Origin: DAXETY01 sp051155755
Lineage (GTDB): Bacteria; Desulfobacterota; Desulfobacteria; Desulfobacterales; SG8-13
Direction of reading: 5' to 3'
Length of the DNA: 64,000 bases
NCBI GenBank assembly: GCA_051155755.1
Contig: DAXETY010000116.1
Location: forward strand, 1-64,000
Of this stretch, positions 52,805-61,592 are shown piece after piece; position 1 is the stretch's first letter; every line of letters begins with the position of its first letter. The notes beneath the pieces were generated by a model. The model had not been told where the DNA came from. It searched no databases and was given only the letters and a program-made list of their open reading frames with translations. Made by a program: the position numbers and the translations under genes.

Positions 52805-52880
52805 AGATAAAGCCAAACTCCGGGTGACCGGAGGACGGAAAGCCTCGGGTCCGCATCTGCGGACGGCCGGGCTGCCCTGG
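52805..52880 (+). ncRNA. GEMM-I (cyclic-dinucleotide) riboswitch aptamer
   Basis: The sequence matches the GEMM-I consensus in order: AAAGCCAAAC, a stem-loop TCCGG-GTGA-CCGGA with GNRA loop, GGACGGAAAGCC (consensus GGACGCAAAGCC), TCGGGTCCG...CGGAC and finally GGCCGGGCTGCC. This class binds cyclic di-GMP, and in Geobacter and relatives also cyclic GMP-AMP; which one cannot be judged without a careful alignment of the discriminating base. A terminator follows immediately, upstream of the gene at 52972. Confidence 0.85.
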
Positions 52881-52887
52881 AGATCGA

Positions 52888-52929
52888 GAAGCCGGGTTGC
52901 CTGGTAGCAGGCGCACCGGCTTTCTTTTT
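52888..52929 (+). terminator. Riboswitch expression-platform terminator
   Basis: GAAGCCGG (52888-52895) pairs with CCGGCTTT (52916-52923), with a smaller GCCTG/CAGGC hairpin inside, followed by CTTTTT. GCCGGGTTGCCTGG in this hairpin nearly repeats GCCGGGCTGCCCTGG in the 3' strand of the aptamer. The arrangement suggests that ligand binding decides between termination and read-through. Confidence 0.7.
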
Positions 52930-52971
52930 GGACGCAGGGCTGCTTCAAACCATTCAAATCGGAACATTGTC

Positions 52972-53472
52972 ATGATTCAATTCAATCGCTGGGCGGACGA
53001 CATCGATCTGAGTTCTTTGGCTGCACTGCTGCGATACGTGGGTGAGTTCGGGGCCGTAGCCTGCCTGCTGAGACTCGAAACCGGCATTTATCCCATGCCT
53101 CCCACCGACATGGAGGATTATTACCAGCTCCGCAAACACTATGCCCTGGTTTCGATCGCGATGGCCTACACCGGTGAAATCCAGGCGGACGACAGCGGCA
53201 TCGCCGGCCTAGAGCCTGCTTTTCCGGAAGATTTCCAGCAAAGCCTGTTGCTCGACAAAAGAACCCTCTGGGCGGCCGATCTGAACGTAAAATCTTATGA
53301 GACGCTGTTGTGGAACATCGGCGAATTCAGTCTGTACTGTCTAACGTTCGACTCCCGGGACTACGTCATTCCGAATTTTTCGAACTATCCGATGTTCAAC
53401 CGCTACATGCGGGTATCGCTATACAACATCGTGCGTATTTTCGAATGGTGCCTGCGAAACAAGAACCGCTGA
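52972..53472 (+). CDS. Hypothetical protein under riboswitch control
   Basis: A 166-residue soluble protein with no domain I recognise. It has an even mix of aromatic and acidic residues (MIQFNRWADDIDLSSLAALLRYVGEFGAVACLLRLETG; later WNIGEFSLYCLTFDSRDYVIPNF and YNIVRIFEWCLRNKNR). No signal peptide or clear membrane span. The ATG at 52972 lies 43 bases after the riboswitch terminator; the ribosome site is weak. Because it is the first gene after a GEMM riboswitch it probably takes part in a cyclic-dinucleotide-controlled process such as adhesion, motility or extracellular electron transfer. Function unknown. Confidence 0.7.
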   Translation: MIQFNRWADDIDLSSLAALLRYVGEFGAVACLLRLETGIYPMPPTDMEDYYQLRKHYALVSIAMAYTGEIQADDSGIAGLEPAFPEDFQQSLLLDKRTLWAADLNVKSYETLLWNIGEFSLYCLTFDSRDYVIPNFSNYPMFNRYMRVSLYNIVRIFEWCLRNKNR

Positions 53473-53862
53473 GCCCGGCATCCACTGATCGACCGTATCG
53501 GCCGGAAACGGCCGCCGCCTGCAGCTGCGGGCCTGCGAAGCGCCATCCTTTCCACCGACCTGCGATTTGCCGTCACTCCATTTACAGGGGAACCCGCCAT
53601 GCCTATTTTTCGATATAAACGAATCGAGTCCATCCGCACCCGCGGTTGAAGCGCTGCAATCCGCAGGCGCCATCCGGTATCGGTCCATAACGAATTTCGG
53701 CGGAAATTTCGAAACTGCATTCACCCGCTCCGGCTTTCTTTTAAATTCTCCCCTTCATGCTCCTGTTTTCAAGCCGGCTCGATTCGATCGGCCCTTTCGT
53801 CGTTTGACAACTTCGTGATTCGGAGAATGGTTTGCCCGTTCTCCGTTGGAAAGGAGGCCTTC
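53473..53862. other. Intergenic region with a leader hairpin
   Basis: About 390 bases without a convincing gene. A 7-bp hairpin CGGAGAA/TTCTCCG (53821-53827 with 53839-53845) ends just before the ribosome site of the next gene and could modulate its translation. Confidence 0.4.
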
Positions 53863-54351
53863 ATGTATATCAAGCAAGGCGACATTTTCTGGGGTATGAG
53901 CAGTGAATGCATCAAGAAAATCATGGCGCGCAGCCATAAGCGCACCTATGGTCCGAAAGAAACCCTCTTTCGGGAAGGAGAGCCGATCGGCTTTTTTTAT
54001 TCGCTGGTCAAGGGCCGGATTCAATTGAGCCGACAGGAAATCGGGCAGACGGTTTACACGGTAAGCAGGGCAGGAGAGGCATTTGGCTGGTCGAGCCTCA
54101 TCGGCCGGGATATCTATTCGGCCACCGCCGAAACCGTCGAACCTTCGACACTGATGGAATTCAGCAGCGACGACCTGATGGAAATTCTGAACCAGCATCC
54201 GCAGGATGGCCTCACCTTCTTCCGCCGATTGGCAAAAACATTGGGGGATCGACTGCTGAACAGCTACCAGAGAGAGGCCGAGGCCCGTCGACAGGGAGAC
54301 GTGCAGTCGCAGGGCACCGGCCAGGTCCTGGAGGCATCTCCGGCCGACTGA
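53863..54351 (+). CDS. Cyclic nucleotide-binding domain protein
   Basis: A 162-residue protein made mostly of one Crp-type cyclic-nucleotide-binding beta-roll: TYGPKETLFREGEPIGFFYSLVKGRIQLSR, then GEAFGWSSLIGRDIYSATAETVEPSTLMEF and SSDDLMEILNQHPQDGLTFFRRLAKTLGDRL. There is no DNA-binding helix-turn-helix after it, so it is probably a stand-alone sensor. The ATG at 53863 has an AAAGGAGG site. An intrinsic terminator follows. It might share the riboswitch-controlled transcript of the preceding gene, but the 390-base gap argues for its own promoter. Confidence 0.85.
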   Translation: MYIKQGDIFWGMSSECIKKIMARSHKRTYGPKETLFREGEPIGFFYSLVKGRIQLSRQEIGQTVYTVSRAGEAFGWSSLIGRDIYSATAETVEPSTLMEFSSDDLMEILNQHPQDGLTFFRRLAKTLGDRLLNSYQREAEARRQGDVQSQGTGQVLEASPAD

Positions 54352-54416
54352 ACCCTGCCGGGCGGCATTTCACACCTGGAGTCCATTCTTTCCGCTCGCC
54401 CGCATCGATCTTACAT

Positions 54417-54448
54417 AAAGGCAGGGCCTGCGGCGGCCCTGCCTTTTT
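54417..54448 (+). terminator. Intrinsic terminator
   Basis: AAAGGCAGGGCC pairs with GGCCCTGCCTTT around a 6-base loop and is followed by T residues. It closes the cyclic-nucleotide-binding gene. Confidence 0.85.
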
Positions 54449-54675
54449 AGGAAGCGCCGCCATAACGAATCAGCGGTTTCCGGATGGAAAACGGATATTT
54501 CCTTCGAAAGCCGGCTTTCTCCTCCGTCAGCGACCGATGTATGCTGAATTTCGAAAACAGCAACGATCGCGAAGATTTGACATTCGCTGCGAATTGGTTA
54601 CTATGATTGGACTTGTACCCGTGCTTTGACCCACCATACGTCAAGCATTGCATATTCATTGTTTCATTCAATCGT

Positions 54676-55947
54676 ATGCGAAAACAAACTCCGCTATTGT
54701 TGCCGGCCGCTGTTTTATCTTTGGCCATGTTGGGATGGATCGGTGTTTCGGACCTGCAGGCCGAACCGGATCCCCAACCATGGAAACCGTCTTCGAAATC
54801 CTCCTCGAACTTGAATGAGGCAGTCGAAAACGATCTCACCTACCTGCTCGATCTGGTGCGGGGCAATACCAAATCTTTCGCCACCGGTCACATCCGTGCC
54901 CTGATCGACTACTGCAGGAAGGGGCAAACCAACTTTGAAAAGGATGTCCCGGCGGTGCGGTTCGGCGGTCCCGGAACCGTCGTGCGCGGCCGGATTCGAG
55001 CGCCGGTCGAGCAGATCGGGCAGTATCTTTACAATCCCCGGCTCCCCACTTATCTGATGATGCCGATGATGCTCCGTCTGAGCGGCTGGTATCCGGGCAG
55101 CGACCTGCTTTCTCAGGACACCGCCGTTTGGAATGCGGCCCGCCATGCCGAACCTCCGCTGCTGCTGCGGGGCAAAGAGTTCGAGGTTACCACCCCGGAT
55201 ACGCGCTCGGGAGGATACTATCGCTACGATCTGGACCGGTTGCTCATCTCGCTGAACCTCGAAGGTCTGCCGGTGCTTATATCCGTATCGCGTGCCATCG
55301 AACCTTCCGAGGTCGGCAAACGGGCCTTTATCATCGACGATGAGAACTGGACCTACTTCTACTCCAACGAAACCGGGCTCTCACTGAACTTGGTGCAGTG
55401 GATGGACACTTATATCTACGACACCGCTTCGGTGATGATTTTCCACGCCTCCGAAAAAGACCCTGGGTACACCGATGTAATCCTGTTCAAGTGGCTCAAT
55501 GCCGGCTGGCTGGGAATGAACGTGGTTCGGGCGGAGCACATCCGACAGGGCAGCCGCCGCTCGGTCACGCACCTCAAACAGATCCTCGAGTCCGAAAACC
55601 TTCCTGACCCGGAAACGCTGGCCGGCCGCTACGCAAGGGTGCAGTCTCTTTCCGATACAGACCTTGACCGTCTGGTGTCCAACTATGCCAGCCACATCGA
55701 AAAGGCAGCCATGAAGCACGATGAACTGTCCGGTGAAGAATATGAGATTGTGCTTCAAAACGGTGGCTATGCACGGCTGCTGAAACGGCCGGAACGGATC
55801 GGTGCGGTCATGGTCGAATATCTGAAACAAGCCCTGGGTAAAAAATCCTTTATCAAACCCGATCTCTTCGACACGCTGCTGACCCAATCCCCGCCGGCCT
55901 TGCGAGATGCCCCCAACGCCTCTATGGCGAAAAACCGCTTGCGCTGA
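54676..55947 (+). CDS. Secreted hypothetical protein
   Basis: A 423-residue exported protein. A signal peptide covers about residues 1-29 (MRKQTPLLLPAAVLSLAMLG, cleavage near DLQAE). The mature part shows VENDLTYLLDLVRGNTKSFATGHIRALIDYC, LPTYLMMPMMLRLSGWYPGSDLLS, WTYFYSNETGLSLNLVQWMDTYIYDTASVMIFHASEKDPGYTDVILFKWLNAGW and a helical C-terminus. No family was recognised. No good ribosome site precedes the ATG at 54676, and the frame is open back to 54607. It is monocistronic between a terminator and the convergent glycogen phosphorylase. Confidence 0.7.
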   Translation: MRKQTPLLLPAAVLSLAMLGWIGVSDLQAEPDPQPWKPSSKSSSNLNEAVENDLTYLLDLVRGNTKSFATGHIRALIDYCRKGQTNFEKDVPAVRFGGPGTVVRGRIRAPVEQIGQYLYNPRLPTYLMMPMMLRLSGWYPGSDLLSQDTAVWNAARHAEPPLLLRGKEFEVTTPDTRSGGYYRYDLDRLLISLNLEGLPVLISVSRAIEPSEVGKRAFIIDDENWTYFYSNETGLSLNLVQWMDTYIYDTASVMIFHASEKDPGYTDVILFKWLNAGWLGMNVVRAEHIRQGSRRSVTHLKQILESENLPDPETLAGRYARVQSLSDTDLDRLVSNYASHIEKAAMKHDELSGEEYEIVLQNGGYARLLKRPERIGAVMVEYLKQALGKKSFIKPDLFDTLLTQSPPALRDAPNASMAKNRLR

Positions 55948-56059
55948 TGCCCACTTCACAAATTTCCGCAAGTCTTGTTGCAAAGCGGTGTTTCAGATCT
56001 TTAAACCAAAATAAAAATTAATTGGTTTAAAAATTTGAACCGGTCAGTTTCGGTCAGAA

Positions 56060-58507
56060 TTACACCTCGATCGCCGGCACCTTCCAGATTCTTTCGGCAT
56101 ATTCTCGAATGGCGCGATCGCTGGAAAAGCGGCCCATGTTGGCGGTGTTTCGAATGGCTCGGCGGGTCCACTCGGGAGGATCGCGGTAGAGGGTTTCGAC
56201 GCGCTGCTGGGTATCTGCGTAAGCGCGGAAATCGGCCAGCACCAGGTAATAATCGCCGCCGTTGAGCAGAGAGTCGACCAGCGGTGCGAACAGATCGGGC
56301 TGCTCGGGGGAAAAAGTTCCCGAAGCGATCATGTCCACGGCGGCTTTCAGTTCGGCATCTCCACGATAGACCTCACGGGGCTGGTAATTTTCCCCGTGCC
56401 GGGCCGCGACCTCTTCGGCCCGCAAACCGAAGATAAAGATGTTCTCTTCTCCGACCGCCTCCAGCATCTCGACATTGGCGCCGTCCAGGGTTCCAATGGT
56501 CAGGGCCCCGTTCAGCGCAAACTTCATGTTGCCCGTTCCGGATGCCTCCATGCCCGCGGTGGAAATCTGCTCGGAGAGCTCGGCGGCCGGAATGATCCGT
56601 TCGGCCTGGGACACACAGTAATTCGGTAAAAACACGACCTTCAGCATCTTCGATGCTTCGTCGTCGGAATTGATCACGGCCGCGACCGCGTTGATGAGCT
56701 TGATTACCAGTTTGGCCATGAAATAGCCCGGTGCCGCCTTTCCGGCAAAAATCACGGTGCGGGACACCCGACCGGCGGACGGCTCCCGACGGATGCGATT
56801 GTAAAGGGTGATTACGTGCAACACATTGAGCAATTGACGTTTGTACTCGTGCAGGCGCTTGATCTGAACGTCAAAAAGACTTTCCGGATCGATATCCACC
56901 CCGACGGTTTGTTTCACATAACGGGCGAGGTGTTTTTTGTTGTCCGTTTTGACCGCTTGCCAATCCCGCACGAACCCTTCGTCTTCGCAAAGTGGGAGCA
57001 GCTCCCGGAGTTGCTCCAGGTCCCGGAGCCAGCCGTCACCGATCCGGGCGGTGATCAGCCCCGCCAGGGCCGGATTGGCCTGCAGCAGCCAGCGGCGCGG
57101 TGTGATGCCGTTGGTCACATTCATGAATTTCCCCGGGAAGAATTCGTCGAAATCACGGAACAGCTGTTCTTTGAGAATCCGGGTGTGCAATTTGGAAACC
57201 CCGTTGACGGTGTGGCTTCCGATGACGGCCAGGTGAGCCATGTGGATGAAACCGTCCTTGATGACGGCCATTCGGCGGCGGCGGTCGATTTCATCGGGAT
57301 ATCGAGCGCCGACTTCCTCCAGAAAATACCGATCGATCTCGGCAATGATGGCCATATGCCGCGGCAATACCCGCTCCATCAAATCGACCGGCCAGGTTTC
57401 CAGCGCTTCAGGCAGCACGGTATGATTGGTATAGGCAAAGCAACGCCGACAGATGCTCCAGGCCGGGTCGAACGCCAGGCCTTCCTCGTCGATCAGGATG
57501 CGCATCAGTTCCGCAATGCCGATACAGGGATGCGTATCGTTGAGCTGGATGGCGACCGCTTCGGGCAGCTGCGAAAAATCGGTGTGGGAACGTTTGAAGC
57601 GACGGATGATGTCCTGGAATGTGGCCGCCGTTAAAAAATACTGCTGCTTCAATCGCAGCTCTTTGCCGGCCGAGCTCTCGTCCTTGGGATACAGCACTTT
57701 GGAGATGTTTTCGCTGAGCACCTTGCCTTCCACAGCTCCGATGTAATCACCCTCGTTGAACTCTTTAAGGTTGAATTCTCGGCTGGACAGGGCCGCCCAG
57801 ACCCGCAGGTTGTTCGCATGGCGATTGCCGTAACCGGGAATCAGCAAATCACAAGCCATGGCCATGACATTTTCGGTGTCCACCCAGCGATGATGCAACC
57901 GCCCCTGCGCATCGATGTGGGACTCCGTGCGACCATAGAATTGCACTTTGTAAAGAAAGCCGCGGCGCTTGATCTCCCAGGGGCTTCCGGTTCGAATCCA
58001 GTTGTCGGCCTTTTCGACCTGGAATCCGTCGATGATTTCCTGAAAAAATATTCCGTAGTCGTACCGCAGCCCACAGCCGTATCCCGGAATTCCCAGCGTG
58101 GCCATGGAATCGAGAAAGCAGGAGGCCAACCGACCCAGTCCACCGTTGCCGAGTCCCGGATCGGTTTCCTCGCGGGCGATCTGCTCCAGGTCAAGTCCCA
58201 CGCTCGATAGGGCTTCGCGACAGGTGGCCTCCATTTGAAGATTGAGGATGTTGCTGGTCAGAAAGCGTCCGGGCAGAAACTCCATGGAAAGGTAGTAAAC
58301 CCGTTTGGCGCGCCGGTCGTTGATGGCGCGCTGGGTTTTCAGCCACCGTTCGACCAGCCGGTCTCGAATGCTCAGTGCCAGCCCGTAATAGTAGGTGTCG
58401 TTGCGCGCGGGTGTAAAGTCGTTGCCCAGATAGGACATGATGTGGTGCTGGATGTCTTCCAGTAGACGATCCGGCAACCCGGTAACACTCGGCATGTCGG
58501 TGTGCAT
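56060..58507 (-). CDS. glgP: Glycogen/alpha-glucan phosphorylase
   Basis: An 815-residue GT35 phosphorylase of normal length. RVYYLSMEFLPGRFLTSNI (about 65-83), GLGNGGLGRLASCFLDSMATLGIPGYGCGLRYDYGIF and the PLP-lysine signature EASGTGNMKFALNGALTIGTLDGANVEM (about 650-677) are intact. It releases glucose-1-phosphate from glycogen or maltodextrin. The ATG has a GGAGGATG site. It is monocistronic. Together with the TreT-like enzyme elsewhere in the window it points to glucan and trehalose storage metabolism. Confidence 0.95.
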   Translation of the reverse strand: MHTDMPSVTGLPDRLLEDIQHHIMSYLGNDFTPARNDTYYYGLALSIRDRLVERWLKTQRAINDRRAKRVYYLSMEFLPGRFLTSNILNLQMEATCREALSSVGLDLEQIAREETDPGLGNGGLGRLASCFLDSMATLGIPGYGCGLRYDYGIFFQEIIDGFQVEKADNWIRTGSPWEIKRRGFLYKVQFYGRTESHIDAQGRLHHRWVDTENVMAMACDLLIPGYGNRHANNLRVWAALSSREFNLKEFNEGDYIGAVEGKVLSENISKVLYPKDESSAGKELRLKQQYFLTAATFQDIIRRFKRSHTDFSQLPEAVAIQLNDTHPCIGIAELMRILIDEEGLAFDPAWSICRRCFAYTNHTVLPEALETWPVDLMERVLPRHMAIIAEIDRYFLEEVGARYPDEIDRRRRMAVIKDGFIHMAHLAVIGSHTVNGVSKLHTRILKEQLFRDFDEFFPGKFMNVTNGITPRRWLLQANPALAGLITARIGDGWLRDLEQLRELLPLCEDEGFVRDWQAVKTDNKKHLARYVKQTVGVDIDPESLFDVQIKRLHEYKRQLLNVLHVITLYNRIRREPSAGRVSRTVIFAGKAAPGYFMAKLVIKLINAVAAVINSDDEASKMLKVVFLPNYCVSQAERIIPAAELSEQISTAGMEASGTGNMKFALNGALTIGTLDGANVEMLEAVGEENIFIFGLRAEEVAARHGENYQPREVYRGDAELKAAVDMIASGTFSPEQPDLFAPLVDSLLNGGDYYLVLADFRAYADTQQRVETLYRDPPEWTRRAIRNTANMGRFSSDRAIREYAERIWKVPAIEV

Positions 58508-59140
58508 CGGGACATCCTCCGGGTTGAATGGGTGAAGATTACAGCTGCACGGTCACCGTTTCCGTAAACTTCGCGCCGGTTCGCCGGGCAGATGCTGTGG
58601 GCGAAGTGTCCGTTCACTTTCCGGATGGGCACCAGCGAAACGGAGGCGATTTAAAACGACCGGTCAAAACCCTAGCGAGTCAACGACCACCCACCACCCG
58701 GGGTCGTTGTGCTTATAATGAAAACGTGCAGTCGCGGCCGCTTTGGGCAGGATTTTTTTTCGTTTACGGTTTCCGGGGTTCGATCATGCAGCTGTCGGGT
58801 TACCTGAAAAGATAGATGTCACCGAAAGGATGCGCAACCCGTTTGCAATCGAAAACAGTTCCAAGATTTTTCCATGACTGGCATCGAAAACCTGCTTCCT
58901 TATATGTAGTTTTTAACTACTATTAAACTCCCTTTTTTATACTGTTGCGTCGCGTCATCATCATCGCAATATTGTACGGTAAGAAAAGGTAAAAACACCG
59001 AAACAATTACCGTCGTCGCTTCTGAAAGGGTTGAGTTGTGAGCTGCAATTGCACGAAGCGGATTTGAAAATCAGGCGGCTCGAACAGCGACGGCGGATCA
59101 ACGTAAAAATCGATTTGTCATCCTCCCGCGCATCGCACCC
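58508..59140. other. Intergenic region leading to an orphan terminator
   Basis: About 630 bases. At 58676-58735 the sequence GAGTCAACGACCACCC and TTGTGCTTATAATG resembles a decayed, internally deleted copy of the structured repeat. Further right it becomes AT-rich, with a GTAGTTTTTAACTAC hairpin at about 58906. A short frame beginning TTG at about 59031 (LSCELQLHEADLKIRRLEQRRR...) has a weak AAAGGG site but runs through the terminator. No firm gene. Confidence 0.4.
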
Positions 59141-59171
59141 GGCACCGCCGTTATCGGCGGTGCCTTTTTTT
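59141..59171 (+). terminator. Strong intrinsic terminator without an assigned gene
   Basis: GGCACCGCCG-TTAT-CGGCGGTGCC is a perfect 10-bp stem followed by seven T residues. It reads on the plus strand. No plus-strand gene lies upstream until 55947, and the T-run is absent on the minus side. It probably ends a small RNA or short unrecognised transcript. Confidence 0.8.
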
Positions 59172-59190
59172 CATGGTCACCCGGTTTCGG

Positions 59191-59523
59191 TTAGAGGTAG
59201 GGTGGACGACCACCCGAGAAGATCAGCTGCAGATAGGTTCGATCCCCGTTGGAAATATGACGACGCAAATCGTCCCGCATGTAGTGCGGTACATGGCCGC
59301 CGGTGAGATATCGTTTGAAATCGCTGTCGACTTGTTCGGAGGCGACGTTCCATTTCGTCCCGGCTGCCTGGAACAAGTCGTAAACACTTTGACCACTGGA
59401 AAATGCCAGGTTGGCGAGCTCTTGGGCATCGCCGACGGCATCCTGCATCGCCCACCGTCTTTCGAGCCAAACCTTCATAACGGCATAGCCCAACGCGATC
59501 AGTATGAATATCCAGGCGTTCAT
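59191..59523 (-). CDS. Membrane-anchored hypothetical protein
   Basis: A 110-residue protein from an ATG at 59523. It opens with one membrane segment (MNAWIFILIALGYAVMKVWL), a basic patch, and then a soluble part DAQELANLAFSSGQSVYDLFQAAGTKWNVASEQVDSDFKRYLTGGHVPHYMRDDLRRH. No known family. The frame is open 52 codons further upstream, but that part has no ribosome site and reads as non-coding. Gene is monocistronic. Function unknown. Confidence 0.6.
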   Translation of the reverse strand: MNAWIFILIALGYAVMKVWLERRWAMQDAVGDAQELANLAFSSGQSVYDLFQAAGTKWNVASEQVDSDFKRYLTGGHVPHYMRDDLRRHISNGDRTYLQLIFSGGRPPYL

Positions 59524-59756
59524 CAGAGTTGGAATTCCCTTCGCAGGAGCGAACCCTTGCTTTCTGACGCTCGATCCGGAACCGCAATCTGAGAGGCGTT
59601 CCGTTGCACAACTTGAAACATTCGTCGTTTTTATTTCACTGTCAAGGGTTCGACGGTGACAGGAGCTTTTAAGGAGCACAAATCGATTTCAATGTCCGTT
59701 GCTGTGGTGGTACTTTGGCAGGCGAAATTCGGATATCTTCGGGATCCAGGCCCGCC

Positions 59757-60641
59757 TCAACGCGGTCGGTGACTTCCGGCACGAATACGGTTTAGTGCCA
59801 CCACACTTGTAAATATCAAAATTCCGCCGGCCCAGAACCGCCAGGTCGCAGGATCGTCGAGAAAAACGATGCCGACAACGGCGGTAAACACCACTTCACC
59901 GGACATAAAAACGCCGCCTTCCCATCCCCGGCAGTAGAAAAACCCCTGGTTCATGGATAATTGCGCCGTCACCGAAGAGAGCACGATTCCGGCAATCATG
60001 GTGAATTCGATCGGGTTTGCCGGAAGCACCGGTTGCATCAGAAACGGCGGCAATGTGACCAGCGTACCCATAATGCACAAGTAGAGATAGATGATGACCG
60101 GCCCGTTGTGCTCCCGCAAGGAACGGATCAATGTGACGGTCAATCCGGCCAGCACGCCTCCCAGGAGGGCCAGCAACTGACCCAGGACCATCCCAGTCAG
60201 TTGGAAGTCCAGCAGGACGCCGACGCCGGTGAGCACCAACAGGATACATGCGATCTCGAATCTGCCAATGCGTTCACCGTAGATTGCGTAGGAGAAAACT
60301 GCGGAGAAAATCGGAAACGAATAAAAAATCACCAGTGCGGTGGACACCGGCATCAGCCGAATGGCTGTCACCAGGCAGACAAATGCCGCCGAACCGGTGC
60401 AACCCCGGATGATCAGCAAGCGGATGTTGTTGCCTTGCAGCGGATTGCGGTGCCGTCCGAAAAGGGCCAGAAGGACGATCACGCCACCAAAAAACCGGTA
60501 AAACCCGATATCCCAGACGCGATAGCGGGCATCCAGGAGTTTGATGAACACATTGAGCAGCGTGAACAACAGCGCCGCCGAGAGCATGAAAAGCGGTCCG
60601 GCGACGACGGCGTCCATTTGCACCTTGGCTCGATTTGCCAT
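59757..60641 (-). CDS. EamA/DMT-family transporter
   Basis: A 294-residue integral membrane protein with ten hydrophobic segments in two EamA repeats. WDIGFYRFFGGVIVLLALFGR and RGCTGSAAFVCLVTAIRLMPVSTALVIFYSFPIFSAVFSYAIYGERIG are the typical first-repeat features. Members export amino acids, nucleosides or other metabolites by exchange or proton coupling. I chose the ATG at 60641; a TTG at 60662 is also possible. It is separated from the HIT/HAD operon by 67 bp on the same strand. Substrate unknown. Confidence 0.85.
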   Translation of the reverse strand: MANRAKVQMDAVVAGPLFMLSAALLFTLLNVFIKLLDARYRVWDIGFYRFFGGVIVLLALFGRHRNPLQGNNIRLLIIRGCTGSAAFVCLVTAIRLMPVSTALVIFYSFPIFSAVFSYAIYGERIGRFEIACILLVLTGVGVLLDFQLTGMVLGQLLALLGGVLAGLTVTLIRSLREHNGPVIIYLYLCIMGTLVTLPPFLMQPVLPANPIEFTMIAGIVLSSVTAQLSMNQGFFYCRGWEGGVFMSGEVVFTAVVGIVFLDDPATWRFWAGGILIFTSVVALNRIRAGSHRPR

Positions 60642-60708
60642 AAAGGCACCATTTCCCGACAAAATTTACATTTCGGCATCATTTCAACATCCGGCAAACT
60701 GCCCGCAC

Positions 60709-61332
60709 TCAGGATTTCGCATCGATCGGTTCACCCAGCAACGCACCGAGCTCGCCGCGCAGGGCATCGCTGTCGCGGAAATGGACCGCCCACAGCCCCA
60801 GCGAACGTGCCGCCTGGACGTGCTCCCGGGTGTCATCGATAAACACGGCCTGTCGCGGTGCGACCGCCAACCGCCGAAGGGTTTCTTTAAAAACCGCTGC
60901 TGCGGGTTTGGTCATACCTTCGTCACCGGAGCAAAATACCGTTTCGAACCGGTGCAACAGCTGCCAATCCGCCAGCCAGCGCGCCAGTCCCGGCGGGGAA
61001 TTTGACAGTACAGCCAGCTTGTATCGACCGTATAATGCATGAATCGTTCGCACCACCCCGGGGTTGACGGCCTCGTCCTGATAATATCGACGGCGAAAAG
61101 CGTCGATTTGTCCCGGTGAGTTCAATCCCAGGGCAGGACCGATGGCATACCAGTATTCATCCATGGTCTTTCGACCGATCAAGGCCTCGGCCCAGGCTCG
61201 ACTTTCGAACATGATGGTGTTGATGCTGTCCGGGCTCAATCCCAGCTCTGCTTCGTAACTTCGGAAAAGCGCCGGTGACTTCTGGGCGGATATCACCCGG
61301 CCGAAATCGAATATGACCGCTTCTATTCGCAT
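60709..61332 (-). CDS. HAD-superfamily hydrolase
   Basis: A 207-residue haloacid-dehalogenase-type phosphatase. Motif I is AVIFDFGRVIS (about 5-15), in which the nucleophile Asp is kept and the +2 position is Gly rather than the usual Asp; motif II LAVLSNSPPG; motif III Lys in GMTKPAAAVF; motif IV AVFIDDTREHVQAA. The missing second Asp of DxD weakens a phosphatase assignment, as in some FIG/YihX-like and dehalogenase-type members. The ATG at 61332 overlaps the end of the upstream 89-residue gene by 10 bp. Substrate unknown. Confidence 0.82.
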   Translation of the reverse strand: MRIEAVIFDFGRVISAQKSPALFRSYEAELGLSPDSINTIMFESRAWAEALIGRKTMDEYWYAIGPALGLNSPGQIDAFRRRYYQDEAVNPGVVRTIHALYGRYKLAVLSNSPPGLARWLADWQLLHRFETVFCSGDEGMTKPAAAVFKETLRRLAVAPRQAVFIDDTREHVQAARSLGLWAVHFRDSDALRGELGALLGEPIDAKS

Positions 61333-61592
61333 TGCTTTTCGTTCGAAACCTCGCGCAGCACGCTGCCTGCGATGGAGCGCATTCGCTGGCGGTTCTCCAC
61401 AGACCAGCGGTCCAGTTCCAGGGTCTCGTCCCACGCTTCGAGACTTGGGGTTACGGAAGGCCCCAGTGGGTGTAAACGGAAAATTGAATTCGACCCCCCC
61501 CGAAGTTCCCGCGAAACCGAAGATGGCATGTCAAGCACCCACTGATCGCTGCTGCGACGGCACCCGGTCGCAGGTGGTGTTTCATCGTTCAT
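61323..61592 (-). CDS. Small protein coupled to HIT and HAD genes
   Basis: An 89-residue protein. Its ATG overlaps the stop codon of the HIT gene (4-bp ATGA overlap) and its end overlaps the HAD start by 10 bp, so three genes are translationally linked. That arrangement is the main evidence that it is real. The sequence (SSVSRELRGGSNSIFRLHPLGPSVTPSLEAWDETLELDRWSVENRQRMRSIAGSVLREVS) has no membrane span and no recognised domain. Function unknown. Confidence 0.6.
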   Translation of the reverse strand: MNDETPPATGCRRSSDQWVLDMPSSVSRELRGGSNSIFRLHPLGPSVTPSLEAWDETLELDRWSVENRQRMRSIAGSVLREVSNEKQCE

